Source: MGBC114844 sp910585855
GTDB lineage: Bacteria; Bacillota; Clostridia; Lachnospirales; Lachnospiraceae
DNA: 64,000 nt
Assembly (NCBI GenBank): GCA_965646165.1
Contig: CBFFYP010000008.1
Coordinates: 1 to 64,000 of the forward strand
Reading direction: 5' to 3'
Shown here: in pieces, positions 1 through 7,381 of the stretch
How positions within the stretch are numbered: the first letter of the stretch is position 1
Layout of the letters: the number at the start of each line of letters is the position of its first letter
The notes under the pieces: generated by a model
Told to the model about the DNA's origin: nothing
Databases searched by the model: none
Seen by the model: only the letters and a program-made list of their open reading frames with translations
Program-made: the position numbers and the translations under genes

Positions 1-317
1 AAAGTCTTGGGCTTCTGTGGAACTACCTAGAATTTTTTGCATATCCTGCTTCCATGCAGGGTATGCAAAAAAAGGGGCGTGCTTAGCCCGGATGATAGGG
101 AAGAGGGTGTTTTATGGCTGATAAAATCTTTCCTTACACCAGTTTCGTTTTGGTTGTGGTGAGGGCGAATTGCGCCCCGGTTCGTCCGGTTGGATGAACC
201 GAAATCAGAAGCCGTAGACTTTCTTACCGTTTGGAGCGGAGCAGGCAAAGGACAGGAGCAAATCGCCTCTTGCGTCCGGTGAAAGGAAAAATTTTTGCGG
301 CAGTAACATCCTATTTT
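1..317 (-). repeat. Family B palindromic element, half-unit type 1 (cut by window start)
   Basis: This minus-oriented copy of the large hairpin repeat holds the conserved core: a GCATATCCTGC/GCAGGGTATGC hairpin (about 38-68), a GGGC/GCCC hairpin beside the A tract (about 75-93), and the GGGCG-AATTG-CGCCC hairpin (about 163-177). It then runs into the type 1 arm (GCAGGCAAAGGACAGGAGC, near 240-258). The partner arm lies to the left of the window. It is non-coding; open frames across it exist only because the element lacks stops in some frames. It lies directly upstream of the promoter of the citrate synthase operon. Confidence 0.75.
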
Positions 318-351
318 TAAAAGTCGAATGAAAAGGAAAGGAAAATTTTTC

Positions 352-380
352 TTGACAAGTATTGTATTATTGTATACAAT
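352..380 (+). promoter_or_regulatory. SigmaA promoter of the citrate synthase operon with overlapping GntR-type palindrome
   Basis: TTGACA at 352-357 and TACAAT at 375-380 are 17 bp apart. A perfect 12-bp palindrome, ATTGTATACAAT (369-380), covers the -10 box. FadR/FCD regulators of the GntR superfamily commonly bind short palindromes with a GT-N-AC centre such as this, and such a regulator is the second gene of the operon. A repressor bound here would block RNA polymerase, so autoregulation is the natural reading. The promoter is well supported; the operator assignment is inference. Confidence 0.7.
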
Positions 381-457
381 GATTCCAATATACAAAAGTC
401 AGACCTATTTTTGAGAATGAATTGTTTCAGTCGGGTCTGTTTGGAGGAGGAATGAAA

Positions 458-1852
458 ATGGAAAAAACATCTGTTGTATTGGATAAGCATACGAATTTAT
501 TAACTTTAGAAGAACATATTTATCATTTGAATGATGTAGCAGAACCGAATGTATTCCGCAGTTTATTTCCGTATGATGAAGTTCCAAAGATTGCATTTAA
601 TAATCGGGTTGTACCGCATAATACGCCGGAGGAATTGTATATTACCGATACTACTTTTCGGGATGGGCAGCAGTCTAGAGCGCCTTATTCGACGGAGCAG
701 ATTGTAACGATTTATGATTATCTGCATCGATTGGGAGGACCAAAGGGGAAGATTAGACAGAGTGAGTTTTTTTTATATAGTAAAAAGGATCGGGATGCGG
801 TATATAAGTGTTTGGAGAGAGGATATGCATTTCCAGAGGTAACAAGCTGGATTCGTGCCAATAAAAAGGATTTTGAGCTGGTAAAAGAGATTGGGTTAAA
901 AGAAACCGGGATTTTGGTAAGCTGTTCGGATTTTCATATTTTTTATAAAATGCATATGACAAGAAGAGAGGCGTTAAATCATTATCTTAGTGTGGTGCGG
1001 GAGTGCTTGGAAACCGGAATTAGTCCAAGATGTCATTTTGAAGATATCACAAGATCGGATATCTATGGATTTGTGATTCCTTTTGTGTTAGAATTGATGA
1101 AGTTAATGCAGGAGTATCAGATTCCCGTGCGGATTCGTGCCTGTGATACAATGGGATATGGAGTAAATTATTCTGGTGCAGTAATTCCTAGAAGTGTACA
1201 GGGGATTATCTATGGTTTGACGGCACATGCAGGCGTACCTTCGGAACTGCTAGAGTGGCATGGACATAATGATTTTTATAAGGCAGTGGTCAATTCGACT
1301 ACGGCATGGCTGTATGGTGCAGGCGGGGTCAACTGTTCTTTGTTTGGGATTGGAGAGAGAACCGGAAATACGCCCCTAGAGGCAATGGTATTTGAATATG
1401 CACAGATTAAAGGGACATTGGATGGAATGGATACTACGGTTATTACAGAATTGGCAGAGTATTTTGAGAAAGAAATCGGGTATTCGATTCCTAGCCGTAC
1501 ACCGTTTGTCGGACGGAATTTTAATGTAACCCGAGCTGGGATTCATGCAGACGGGCTGCTGAAAAATGAGGAAATTTATAATATTTTTGATACGGAAAAG
1601 TTTTTAAACCGTCCGGCTTTGGTGGCTGTTTCAAATACTTCTGGGCTTGCCGGAATTGCACATTGGATGAATTCTTATTTTAAATGGAAAGGAGAGAAAC
1701 AGATTGAAAAAACGCATCCTTTGGTAGCGATGGTAAAGACGTGGATTGATGAGGAATATGAGAATGGACGTGTAACGGTATTGACGGATGAAGAACTTTT
1801 AAAGGTAATAGATGAAAGCAGTGCAAAACTTGGCATTAATTTGTTTGAGTAG
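458..1852 (+). CDS. Re-type citrate synthase (2-isopropylmalate synthase-like fold)
   Basis: This is a DRE-TIM metallolyase. The catalytic signature TDTTFRDGQQ lies near residue 65 and the divalent-metal motif HGHND near residue 270. The protein is about 464 aa and lacks the long C-terminal leucine-binding regulatory domain of LeuA. With a GntR regulator and isocitrate dehydrogenase next in the operon, the best call is the Re-face citrate synthase of anaerobic clostridia, which condenses acetyl-CoA with oxaloacetate to feed 2-oxoglutarate and glutamate synthesis. Homocitrate or isopropylmalate synthase are the alternatives; automatic annotation often calls this family 2-isopropylmalate synthase. 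GGAGGAGG at 443-450 fits ATG 458 (7 nt) much better than ATG 452 (1 nt) or TTG 422. The gene ends 11 bp before the regulator gene. Confidence 0.82.
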   Translation: MEKTSVVLDKHTNLLTLEEHIYHLNDVAEPNVFRSLFPYDEVPKIAFNNRVVPHNTPEELYITDTTFRDGQQSRAPYSTEQIVTIYDYLHRLGGPKGKIRQSEFFLYSKKDRDAVYKCLERGYAFPEVTSWIRANKKDFELVKEIGLKETGILVSCSDFHIFYKMHMTRREALNHYLSVVRECLETGISPRCHFEDITRSDIYGFVIPFVLELMKLMQEYQIPVRIRACDTMGYGVNYSGAVIPRSVQGIIYGLTAHAGVPSELLEWHGHNDFYKAVVNSTTAWLYGAGGVNCSLFGIGERTGNTPLEAMVFEYAQIKGTLDGMDTTVITELAEYFEKEIGYSIPSRTPFVGRNFNVTRAGIHADGLLKNEEIYNIFDTEKFLNRPALVAVSNTSGLAGIAHWMNSYFKWKGEKQIEKTHPLVAMVKTWIDEEYENGRVTVLTDEELLKVIDESSAKLGINLFE

Positions 1853-1863
1853 GCTGGAGGCGG

Positions 1864-2562
1864 ATGATGGGCGATTGTGAGATACATAGAGATGCTGCGG
1901 ACAGATATTCGCTTCGGGGAAGAGTATTTCATAGTATTCGTGAAAATATCCTGTCCGGTCGATATGGACAACATGAGGAATTAAGAGAGAATACCATTGC
2001 ACAGGAACTTGGGGTTAGTCGGACTCCTGTGCGGGAGGCACTTCGGCAGTTGGAGTTGGAGGGGCTGGTCAGTATTGTTCCAAATAAGGGGGCTTATGTA
2101 ACTGGGATTACAGAGAAGGATATGCGGGATATCTATACGGCACGCTCTCTTTTGGAAGGACGTTGTACCCGCTGGGCAGCAGAACATATGACGGCAGAAC
2201 AGATTGAAAAATTGGAAGAGAATTTGGAGTTGTCGGAGTTTTATGTACAGCGGGAGAATTACCGTCAGGTCTGTGAATTGGATACGCAGTTTCATGAGAT
2301 TTTGTATGCGGCTTCAGAGAGTAGGATTTTTTATCAGATGCTTTCGGATTTTCATCATTATGTGGAGCGGGTTCGAAGGATTTCTTTGGCTACGAAGGGG
2401 CGGGCGGAGGAATCGAATCGGGAGCATTGGAGGATTTTGGAGGCAATTAAGGCAAAGGAGGAGAGATTGGCGGAGGAGCTTGCCACAGAGCATGTGTTAA
2501 ATACATTGAGAAATATGGATTCTTATGGAATTGAAAATTTGTTGAAGGCATCTGCTCCGTAG
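1864..2562 (+). CDS. GntR-family regulator, FadR/FCD subfamily
   Basis: The protein has 232 aa. An N-terminal winged helix-turn-helix (about residues 15-80) contains IAQELGVSRTPVREALRQLE, the typical GntR recognition helix. An all-alpha FCD effector domain follows (about 95-220), with spaced acidic and histidine residues (LDTQFHEILY, FHHYVERVR) that usually bind a metal and a carboxylate ligand. It sits between citrate synthase and isocitrate dehydrogenase, so an organic acid of that pathway is a plausible ligand (inference). GGAGG (1856-1860) precedes tandem ATGs at 1864 and 1867; either could be used. The palindrome at 369-380 is the candidate operator. Confidence 0.9.
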   Translation: MMGDCEIHRDAADRYSLRGRVFHSIRENILSGRYGQHEELRENTIAQELGVSRTPVREALRQLELEGLVSIVPNKGAYVTGITEKDMRDIYTARSLLEGRCTRWAAEHMTAEQIEKLEENLELSEFYVQRENYRQVCELDTQFHEILYAASESRIFYQMLSDFHHYVERVRRISLATKGRAEESNREHWRILEAIKAKEERLAEELATEHVLNTLRNMDSYGIENLLKASAP

Positions 2563-2567
2563 TGGGA

Positions 2568-2732
2568 GGGGGACGCCGGAGTCCGAAAGGAGGTCTGCTC
2601 CGAGCCCGCTTGCGCTTAGCATTTCCTCGTAGCGGGCACATAAGACGCTAAACTACAGCGTCTAAGTGCCGATGGGAAATGATGACCCTGTGCAGACCTC
2701 CTTTCGAACTCCGGCTGTGTATCCCGGATGGA
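2568..2732 (+). repeat. Family A structured repeat, full copy (A1)
   Basis: The element starts about 6 bp after the regulator's stop codon, on the same strand. The outer arms pair over about 24 bp: GCCGGAGTCCGAAAGGAGG near 2575 with CCTCCTTTCGAACTCCGGC near 2700. Inside lie a GCCCGCT/AGCGGGC helix and a GACGCT/AGCGTC hairpin. CATTTCC in the first loop can also pair with GGAAATG downstream, as a pseudoknot or alternative fold. It has no coding content. Both strands of the helices differ together from other copies in this window (for example 7097-7262). Confidence 0.8.
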
Positions 2733-2814
2733 AAGATGTGTTAATAGGAGCAGGATGGTTTTAGAAAAAATATTAGGAAGAGAGGAATGGTGCGTTTTAT
2801 AAGGGGACGTGCCG

Positions 2815-4038
2815 GTGAGTGAGATGGAAAAAATTAAGATGACTACTCCGTTAGTGGAGATGGATGGAGATGAAATGACACGGGTGCTTTGGAAGATGAT
2901 CAAGGAGGAGCTGATTTTACCTTTTGTTGATTTGAAAACGGAGTATTATGATCTGGGGTTGGAATATCGGAATGAAACGGATGATCAGGTTACGATTGAT
3001 TCAGCAAATGCAACGAAAAAATATGGGGTAGCGGTAAAGTGTGCTACGATTACACCAAATGCGGCACGGGTGGAAGAGTATCATTTAAAGGAGATGTGGA
3101 AAAGTCCGAATGGGACGATACGGGCTATTTTGGATGGAACGGTTTTTCGGGCACCGATTATCGTAAAGGGGATTGAGCCTTATGTTCGGAATTGGAAAAA
3201 GCCGATTACGATTGCACGTCATGCGTATGGGGATGTGTATAAGGCTTCTGAGATGAAAATTTCTGGTGCAGGAAAGTGTGAATTGGTTTATACAAAGGAG
3301 AACGGAGAGGAAATTCGGGAATTGGTTCATACGTTTGATGGGGCAGGGATTGTGCAGGGGATGCATAATACGGAGAAGTCGATTCGAAGTTTTGCACGGA
3401 GCTGTTTTGCTTTTGCTTTAGATCAGAAGCAGGATTTATGGTTTGGGGCAAAGGATACGATTTCGAAAAAATATGATCATACATTTAAGGATATTTTTCA
3501 GGAAGTGTTTGAAGAAGAATATCAGGAGAAGTTTAAAGATGCCGGAATTTCTTATATGTATACTTTGATTGATGATATTGTTGCCCGGGTGGTGCGTTCG
3601 GAGGGCGGATATATTTGGGCATGTAAGAATTATGATGGAGATGTAATGAGTGATATGCTTGCTACTGCTTTTGGGTCGCTTTCTATGATGACTTCGGTAT
3701 TGGTTTCGCCGGATGGGGTTTATGAGTATGAAGCTGCACATGGGACGGTACAGCGGCATTATTATAATTATTTAAAGGGAATGGATACTTCTACGAATCC
3801 GATTGCGACGATTTTTGCATGGACAGGGGCACTTCGGAAACGTGGGAAGTTAGATGGGATTGCGGCACTTGGTGAGTTTGCTGATAAATTGGAAGAGGCT
3901 TGCCTTGCTGTGATTGAAAGCGGGAAAATGACAAAGGATCTGGCAATTATTAGTACGTTGGAGAATGTAACGTCTTTGAATAGTGCAGAGTTTATTGCGG
4001 AGATCCGTAGAAATTTGGAACATAGGATAGGGGCGTAA
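2815..4038 (+). CDS. icd: Isocitrate dehydrogenase, NADP-dependent (eukaryotic-type)
   Basis: This enzyme oxidatively decarboxylates isocitrate to 2-oxoglutarate in the cytoplasm. VEMDGDEMTR near the N terminus, NGTIRAILDGTVFRAPI (substrate loop) and GGYIWACKNYDGDVMSD (metal site) are diagnostic of the roughly 400-aa homodimeric NADP enzyme. It completes the oxaloacetate-to-2-oxoglutarate route started by the citrate synthase at 458, but aconitase is not in this window. The start is ambiguous. GTG 2815 lies 7 nt after AAGGGGA; GTG 2809 is too close to that site, and ATG 2824 has a weaker site but matches the usual N terminus of the family. Family A repeat A1 lies between it and the regulator gene. 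An intrinsic terminator follows. Confidence 0.95.
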   Translation: MSEMEKIKMTTPLVEMDGDEMTRVLWKMIKEELILPFVDLKTEYYDLGLEYRNETDDQVTIDSANATKKYGVAVKCATITPNAARVEEYHLKEMWKSPNGTIRAILDGTVFRAPIIVKGIEPYVRNWKKPITIARHAYGDVYKASEMKISGAGKCELVYTKENGEEIRELVHTFDGAGIVQGMHNTEKSIRSFARSCFAFALDQKQDLWFGAKDTISKKYDHTFKDIFQEVFEEEYQEKFKDAGISYMYTLIDDIVARVVRSEGGYIWACKNYDGDVMSDMLATAFGSLSMMTSVLVSPDGVYEYEAAHGTVQRHYYNYLKGMDTSTNPIATIFAWTGALRKRGKLDGIAALGEFADKLEEACLAVIESGKMTKDLAIISTLENVTSLNSAEFIAEIRRNLEHRIGA

Positions 4039-4057
4039 GAGAAACTGCTTATAGAAG

Positions 4058-4091
4058 AAACTGTCAGATTTCGGTGTCTGACAGTTTTTTC
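4058..4091 (+). terminator. Rho-independent terminator after icd
   Basis: AAACTGTCAGA (4058-4068) pairs with TCTGACAGTTT (4077-4087) and runs into a T tract. It is an 11-bp perfect stem with an 8-nt loop, 20 bp after the icd stop codon, and closes the citrate operon. Confidence 0.9.
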
Positions 4092-4185
4092 TAATCAAAA
4101 ACACTTTACGGATATGATAGGAAAAGTTATAATGGGATTGTGTTTTGTTACATAGAGGGTATCTATTTGGAAAGAGAGGTTTAAA

Positions 4186-5508
4186 ATGAAGAGAAGTATA
4201 AAGAAGGCAGCGGCTGCTTTGATGATAACAGGAATATTTGCGTTGACAGGTTCGGTTTCTTCTTATGCAGATGAGCAAATGATGGCTGCTGGATTTGATT
4301 TTTGCTTGAGTTTACATGATGGCAGGGTTTTAACAGAAGCGGGAGAGGGACAGGCAGCATGGGTTTTGCAGCAAGATATCTGGTATTATCGAAATGCAGA
4401 CGGAACAGCACAGACGGGTTGGCTGAATGAGAATGGAAATTGGTATTATCTGAATACAGATGGGGCAATGCAGACAAGCTGGCTGAATGAAAACGGAAGT
4501 TGGTATTATCTGAATTCGGACGGAAAGATGGTAAATGGCTGGCTGAATCTGGGGAAGGATTGGTATTATCTGAATCCAGATGGGAAGATGGCAAATGGCT
4601 GGCTGAATGAAAACGGAAACTGGTATTATCTGAATCCAGATGGGAAGATGGCAAATGGCTGGCTGAATCAAGGGAAAGATTGGTATTATCTGAATCCAGA
4701 CGGGAAGATGGCAAATGGCTGGTTAAATCTGAACGGAAGCTGGTATTATCTGTATGAAGACGGAAGGATGGCAGCAGATGCATGGATTGCATCAAATTAT
4801 GTGGATGCAAATGGAGTTTGGTTAGAAAATCCGGCGCAGAATCAGTTATCTGTTTCGGATAATCCGGCAAACAGTACTTTAGAAAAAAACGAAAACGTTC
4901 CAGAAAATTCGGAATCGGCAGAGTCTTTGGAAACAGTTGATAAAACAGAAACAGAAAAACCGGCAGAAACAGTAGATATAATAGAACCGGCAGAGGTAGA
5001 ATCCGAGCATTTAGGAACAGAGATTACACCGGAATATTTAATTGAAAAATTGGAGCATTTAAGAGTGAAGTATCCTGATGGTATGTATTGGAATCATATG
5101 GGATATACGGCGAAACAAAGAGATACGAATTATTACAGTGAAACGGTGACTTCTATTCCGTGCAATCATGGGATGTATGGAACAGATTATTGTAATGCTT
5201 ACATAAATTATTCTCTTGCTTATGTAATTGGTATGCAGTGTGACGGGTTTGCAAGAAAATTAAGCGATGAAATTTTTGGTACAGATGCGAAAAAGACAGA
5301 TTATGTTTATAGTTTTGATGCGGTAAAAGTGGGAGATTATATTCGGTATAATAATGCACATACGGTATTGGTAGTAGCAAAAGACGAAAAGGGAATTCAG
5401 GTGGCAGAGTGTAATATCGGAGGAACTTGTGTGATTCGCTGGGGCAGACGTATTACAAGAGAAGAACTGGATCGCAATCGGAGTATGACCTGTTTTACCA
5501 GATACTAG
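4186..5508 (+). CDS. Secreted cell-wall-repeat protein with C-terminal cysteine-peptidase-like domain
   Basis: The protein has 440 aa. A lysine-rich start, hydrophobic core and SYADE site form a signal peptide (about residues 1-29). Seven tandem 20-residue cell-wall (choline-binding-type) repeats follow, of the form WYYLNPDGKMANGWLN, at about residues 65-205. Next comes an E/T/P-rich linker (about 215-280). The C-terminal domain (about 300-440) has a Cys in MQCDGFAR, a His in NNAHTVLVV and an AECN motif, in the order expected for a CHAP/NlpC-like amidase or peptidase. A wall-bound hydrolase is inferred; the exact activity is unknown. The repeat DNA is nearly identical in 60-bp steps, so copy number could change by slippage. 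The GAGAGG site fits ATG 4186. Confidence 0.8.
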   Translation: MKRSIKKAAAALMITGIFALTGSVSSYADEQMMAAGFDFCLSLHDGRVLTEAGEGQAAWVLQQDIWYYRNADGTAQTGWLNENGNWYYLNTDGAMQTSWLNENGSWYYLNSDGKMVNGWLNLGKDWYYLNPDGKMANGWLNENGNWYYLNPDGKMANGWLNQGKDWYYLNPDGKMANGWLNLNGSWYYLYEDGRMAADAWIASNYVDANGVWLENPAQNQLSVSDNPANSTLEKNENVPENSESAESLETVDKTETEKPAETVDIIEPAEVESEHLGTEITPEYLIEKLEHLRVKYPDGMYWNHMGYTAKQRDTNYYSETVTSIPCNHGMYGTDYCNAYINYSLAYVIGMQCDGFARKLSDEIFGTDAKKTDYVYSFDAVKVGDYIRYNNAHTVLVVAKDEKGIQVAECNIGGTCVIRWGRRITREELDRNRSMTCFTRY

Positions 5509-5524
5509 ATTTTAAAATTTTTTC

Positions 5525-5553
5525 TTGACAATAGGTTTGTTTCTGTCTATAAT
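5525..5553 (+). promoter_or_regulatory. SigmaA promoter of the leuB T-box transcript
   Basis: A consensus TTGACA (5525-5530) and a perfect TATAAT (5548-5553) are separated by 17 bp. Transcription would start near 5560, just upstream of T-box stem I. Confidence 0.9.
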
Positions 5554-5559
5554 GAATCT

Positions 5560-5850
5560 AATTTAGCAAAGAGAAAAGCGATGACAGGGAGGAGTACAGG
5601 TTAAACCGGAAATGCAGAGAAAAGATGGTTGGTGGAAATCTTTATGACGGGAACTCTGGAAGGTAGCCTTCGAGCTGTGAATTGAACGAGTTTTTTAAAC
5701 TTTAGTAGACTTCAACGGATTCCACCGTTACAAGGACGCAATATCGGAACAATTCCCGTATTGGCAGAGTGCAGTTTTTTCTGAATTTAGGTGGTACCAC
5801 GGATCGTTGATTCGCCCTAAGCTGTTAGATAGGCAGCTTGGGGTTTTTTT
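5560..5850 (+). promoter_or_regulatory. T-box riboswitch leader upstream of leuB
   Basis: The conserved T-box AGGTGGTACCAC (5789-5800) pairs with the acceptor end of uncharged tRNA. Upstream lies a stem I region with GGAGTACAGG on the 5' side of the specifier loop. The terminator stem starts at CCCTAAGCTG (5815-5824), pairs with CAGCTTGGGG (5834-5843) and is followed by T7. Aligning the returning strand of stem I with the thrS leader (GAAA-ACT-AACTTGGAG, 42707-42722) places GTA (5663-5665, GAAG-GTA-GCCTTCGAG) at the specifier, a valine codon. A leucine CTC triplet sits at 5654-5656 but does not fit that alignment. The T-box itself is certain; the amino acid is inference. Confidence 0.93.
5815..5850 (+). 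terminator. T-box attenuator terminator
   Basis: A 10-bp GC-rich stem (5815-5824 with 5834-5843) is followed by seven T. It is mutually exclusive with the antiterminator that forms around the T-box at 5789-5800. Confidence 0.9.
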
Positions 5851-6013
5851 GTGTACACTTGACGGGCACTTTGCACATGAATAGGGAAAATTATTTTATT
5901 GTGTGATTTTGCTAAATTTTGGTTTTTTATTATAGTAAAATTATGATAAAAGTACAGCAGTAACAACAGCAGCAGTGATAGGCGGATAAGTGAAATAAAA
6001 AGGAGGAAATCAA

Positions 6014-7096
6014 ATGAACTGTAAAATTGCTTTAATTTCCGGTGATGGAATTGGACCGGAAATTGTAAGGGAAGCAAAAAAAGTACTGGATGCAGCAGCA
6101 AAAAAATATGGACATACTATAACTTATACAGATGTATTGATGGGAGGGGCTTCGATTGATGTACATGGAATCCCTTTAACGGATTCGGCAATTTCAGACT
6201 GTCAGGCAGCAGATGCAGTTTTAATGGGTTCAATAGGAGGAAATACATCCACTTCTCCATGGTATCAGCTTCCCGCTGACAGACGCCCGGAAGCAGGACT
6301 GTTAAAACTGAGAAAGTCGCTTCGTTTATTTGCAAACTTAAGACCGGCTTCCCTCTATCAGGAATTAAAAGCTGCCTGCCCTCTTCGAAATGAGATAATT
6401 GGTGACGGTTTTGACCTGATGATTATGAGAGAGCTGACAGGCGGGCTGTATTTTGGAGAACGGAAAACTGTAGAAGAAAATGGTATTTTAAAAGCCTATG
6501 ATACATTGACCTATGATGAAAATGAAATTCGCCGGATTGCAAAAAAAGGTTTTGAAATTGCTCAAAAGCGAAGAAAAAAAGTAACCAGTGTAGATAAAGC
6601 AAATGTATTAGATTCCTCCAGATTATGGAGAAAAGTAGTAGAGGAAGTAGCAAAGGATTATCCTGATGTTTTATTAGAGCATATGTTGGTGGATAATTGT
6701 GCTATGCAGCTTGTAAAAGATCCCGGACAGTTCGATGTAATTTTAACAGAAAATATGTTTGGAGATATTTTATCGGATGAGGCAAGTATGATTACCGGTT
6801 CTATCGGAATGTTGCCTTCTGCCAGCTTAAATGATACAAAATTCGGACTGTATGAGCCTAGCGGCGGATCGGCACCAGATATTGCCGGGCAAAATATTGC
6901 CAATCCGATTGCAACGATTCTTTCGGCAGCTATGATGCTTCGCTTTAGCTTTGATTTAGATCAGGAAGCAGATGCTGTTGAGCAGGCTGTGCAGAAAGTA
7001 TTGACAGAAGGGTATCGAACCGGAGATATCATGTCGGAAGGATGTACAAAAGTGAGTACTTCTGAAATGGGAGATCTCATTGCAGAGAGAATATAG
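6014..7096 (+). CDS. leuB: 3-isopropylmalate dehydrogenase
   Basis: LeuB oxidises and decarboxylates 3-isopropylmalate to 2-oxoisocaproate, the penultimate step of leucine synthesis. SGDGIGPEI near residue 9, FDVILTENMFGDILSDEASM near 240 and EPSGGSAPDIAGQNIANP near 290 are the beta-decarboxylating dehydrogenase signatures. The length, 360 aa, is normal. It stands apart from leuA, leuC and leuD, none of which is in the window, and is read from the T-box leader. AGGAGG stands 8 nt before ATG 6014. A family A repeat separates it from ilvD. Confidence 0.95.
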   Translation: MNCKIALISGDGIGPEIVREAKKVLDAAAKKYGHTITYTDVLMGGASIDVHGIPLTDSAISDCQAADAVLMGSIGGNTSTSPWYQLPADRRPEAGLLKLRKSLRLFANLRPASLYQELKAACPLRNEIIGDGFDLMIMRELTGGLYFGERKTVEENGILKAYDTLTYDENEIRRIAKKGFEIAQKRRKKVTSVDKANVLDSSRLWRKVVEEVAKDYPDVLLEHMLVDNCAMQLVKDPGQFDVILTENMFGDILSDEASMITGSIGMLPSASLNDTKFGLYEPSGGSAPDIAGQNIANPIATILSAAMMLRFSFDLDQEADAVEQAVQKVLTEGYRTGDIMSEGCTKVSTSEMGDLIAERI

Positions 7097-7262
7097 GGAG
7101 AGGACGCCGAAAGCGAAAGGGAGTGCTATTCCGAGTCCGCTTGCGCTTAGCATTTCCTCGTAGCGGACACTAGGGTGCTAAAACACAGCACCCAAGTGCC
7201 GACGGGAAATGATGACCCTGCATAGCACTCCCTTTCGCTTTCGGCTGTGTACTCCAGACGGA
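7097..7262 (+). repeat. Family A structured repeat, full copy (A2)
   Basis: It follows the leuB stop codon directly. The arms GCCGAAAGCGAAAGGGAGTG and CACTCCCTTTCGCTTTCGGC are perfect complements although their sequence differs widely from A1. The inner helices also differ in compensated fashion: GTCCGCT/AGCGGAC replaces GCCCGCT/AGCGGGC, and GGGTGCT/AGCACCC replaces the GACGCT/AGCGTC type. The loop with CATTTCC and the downstream GGAAATG are unchanged. This pattern points to selection on structure. Confidence 0.82.
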
Positions 7263-7381
7263 AAAAAGTAAAATGTTTGCTGTAGAATTGGTTATAGTTA
7301 GAGGGATTTTTTCTAAAATTTAGTGTCCTTTATACCGCCATCTACAGATGCAATAGTATTTTAAGAAAGGATGAATAAAAA

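Noticed and set aside
27..395. Small frames inside family B repeats (also near 14420, 15133, 20905, 41000 and 61595)
   Set aside because: The same frames recur because the repeats recur; they cross hairpins, lack ribosome sites and vary in frame between copies.
458..1852. 2-isopropylmalate synthase (leuA)
   Set aside because: It lacks the LeuA regulatory domain, is co-transcribed with isocitrate dehydrogenase and lies under its own GntR-type operator.
4381..4800. Regular 60-bp repeat as a possible CRISPR
   Set aside because: There are no variable spacers; the units encode 20-residue protein repeats in one frame.
4181..4870. Minus-strand frame with repeated DNTN/SFR units
   Set aside because: It is the antisense of the tandem wall-binding repeats of the gene at 4186.
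5654..5656. CTC as a leucine specifier in the leuB T-box
   Set aside because: Alignment with the thrS leader of this window puts GTA at 5663-5665 in the specifier position; CTC is kept only as an alternative.
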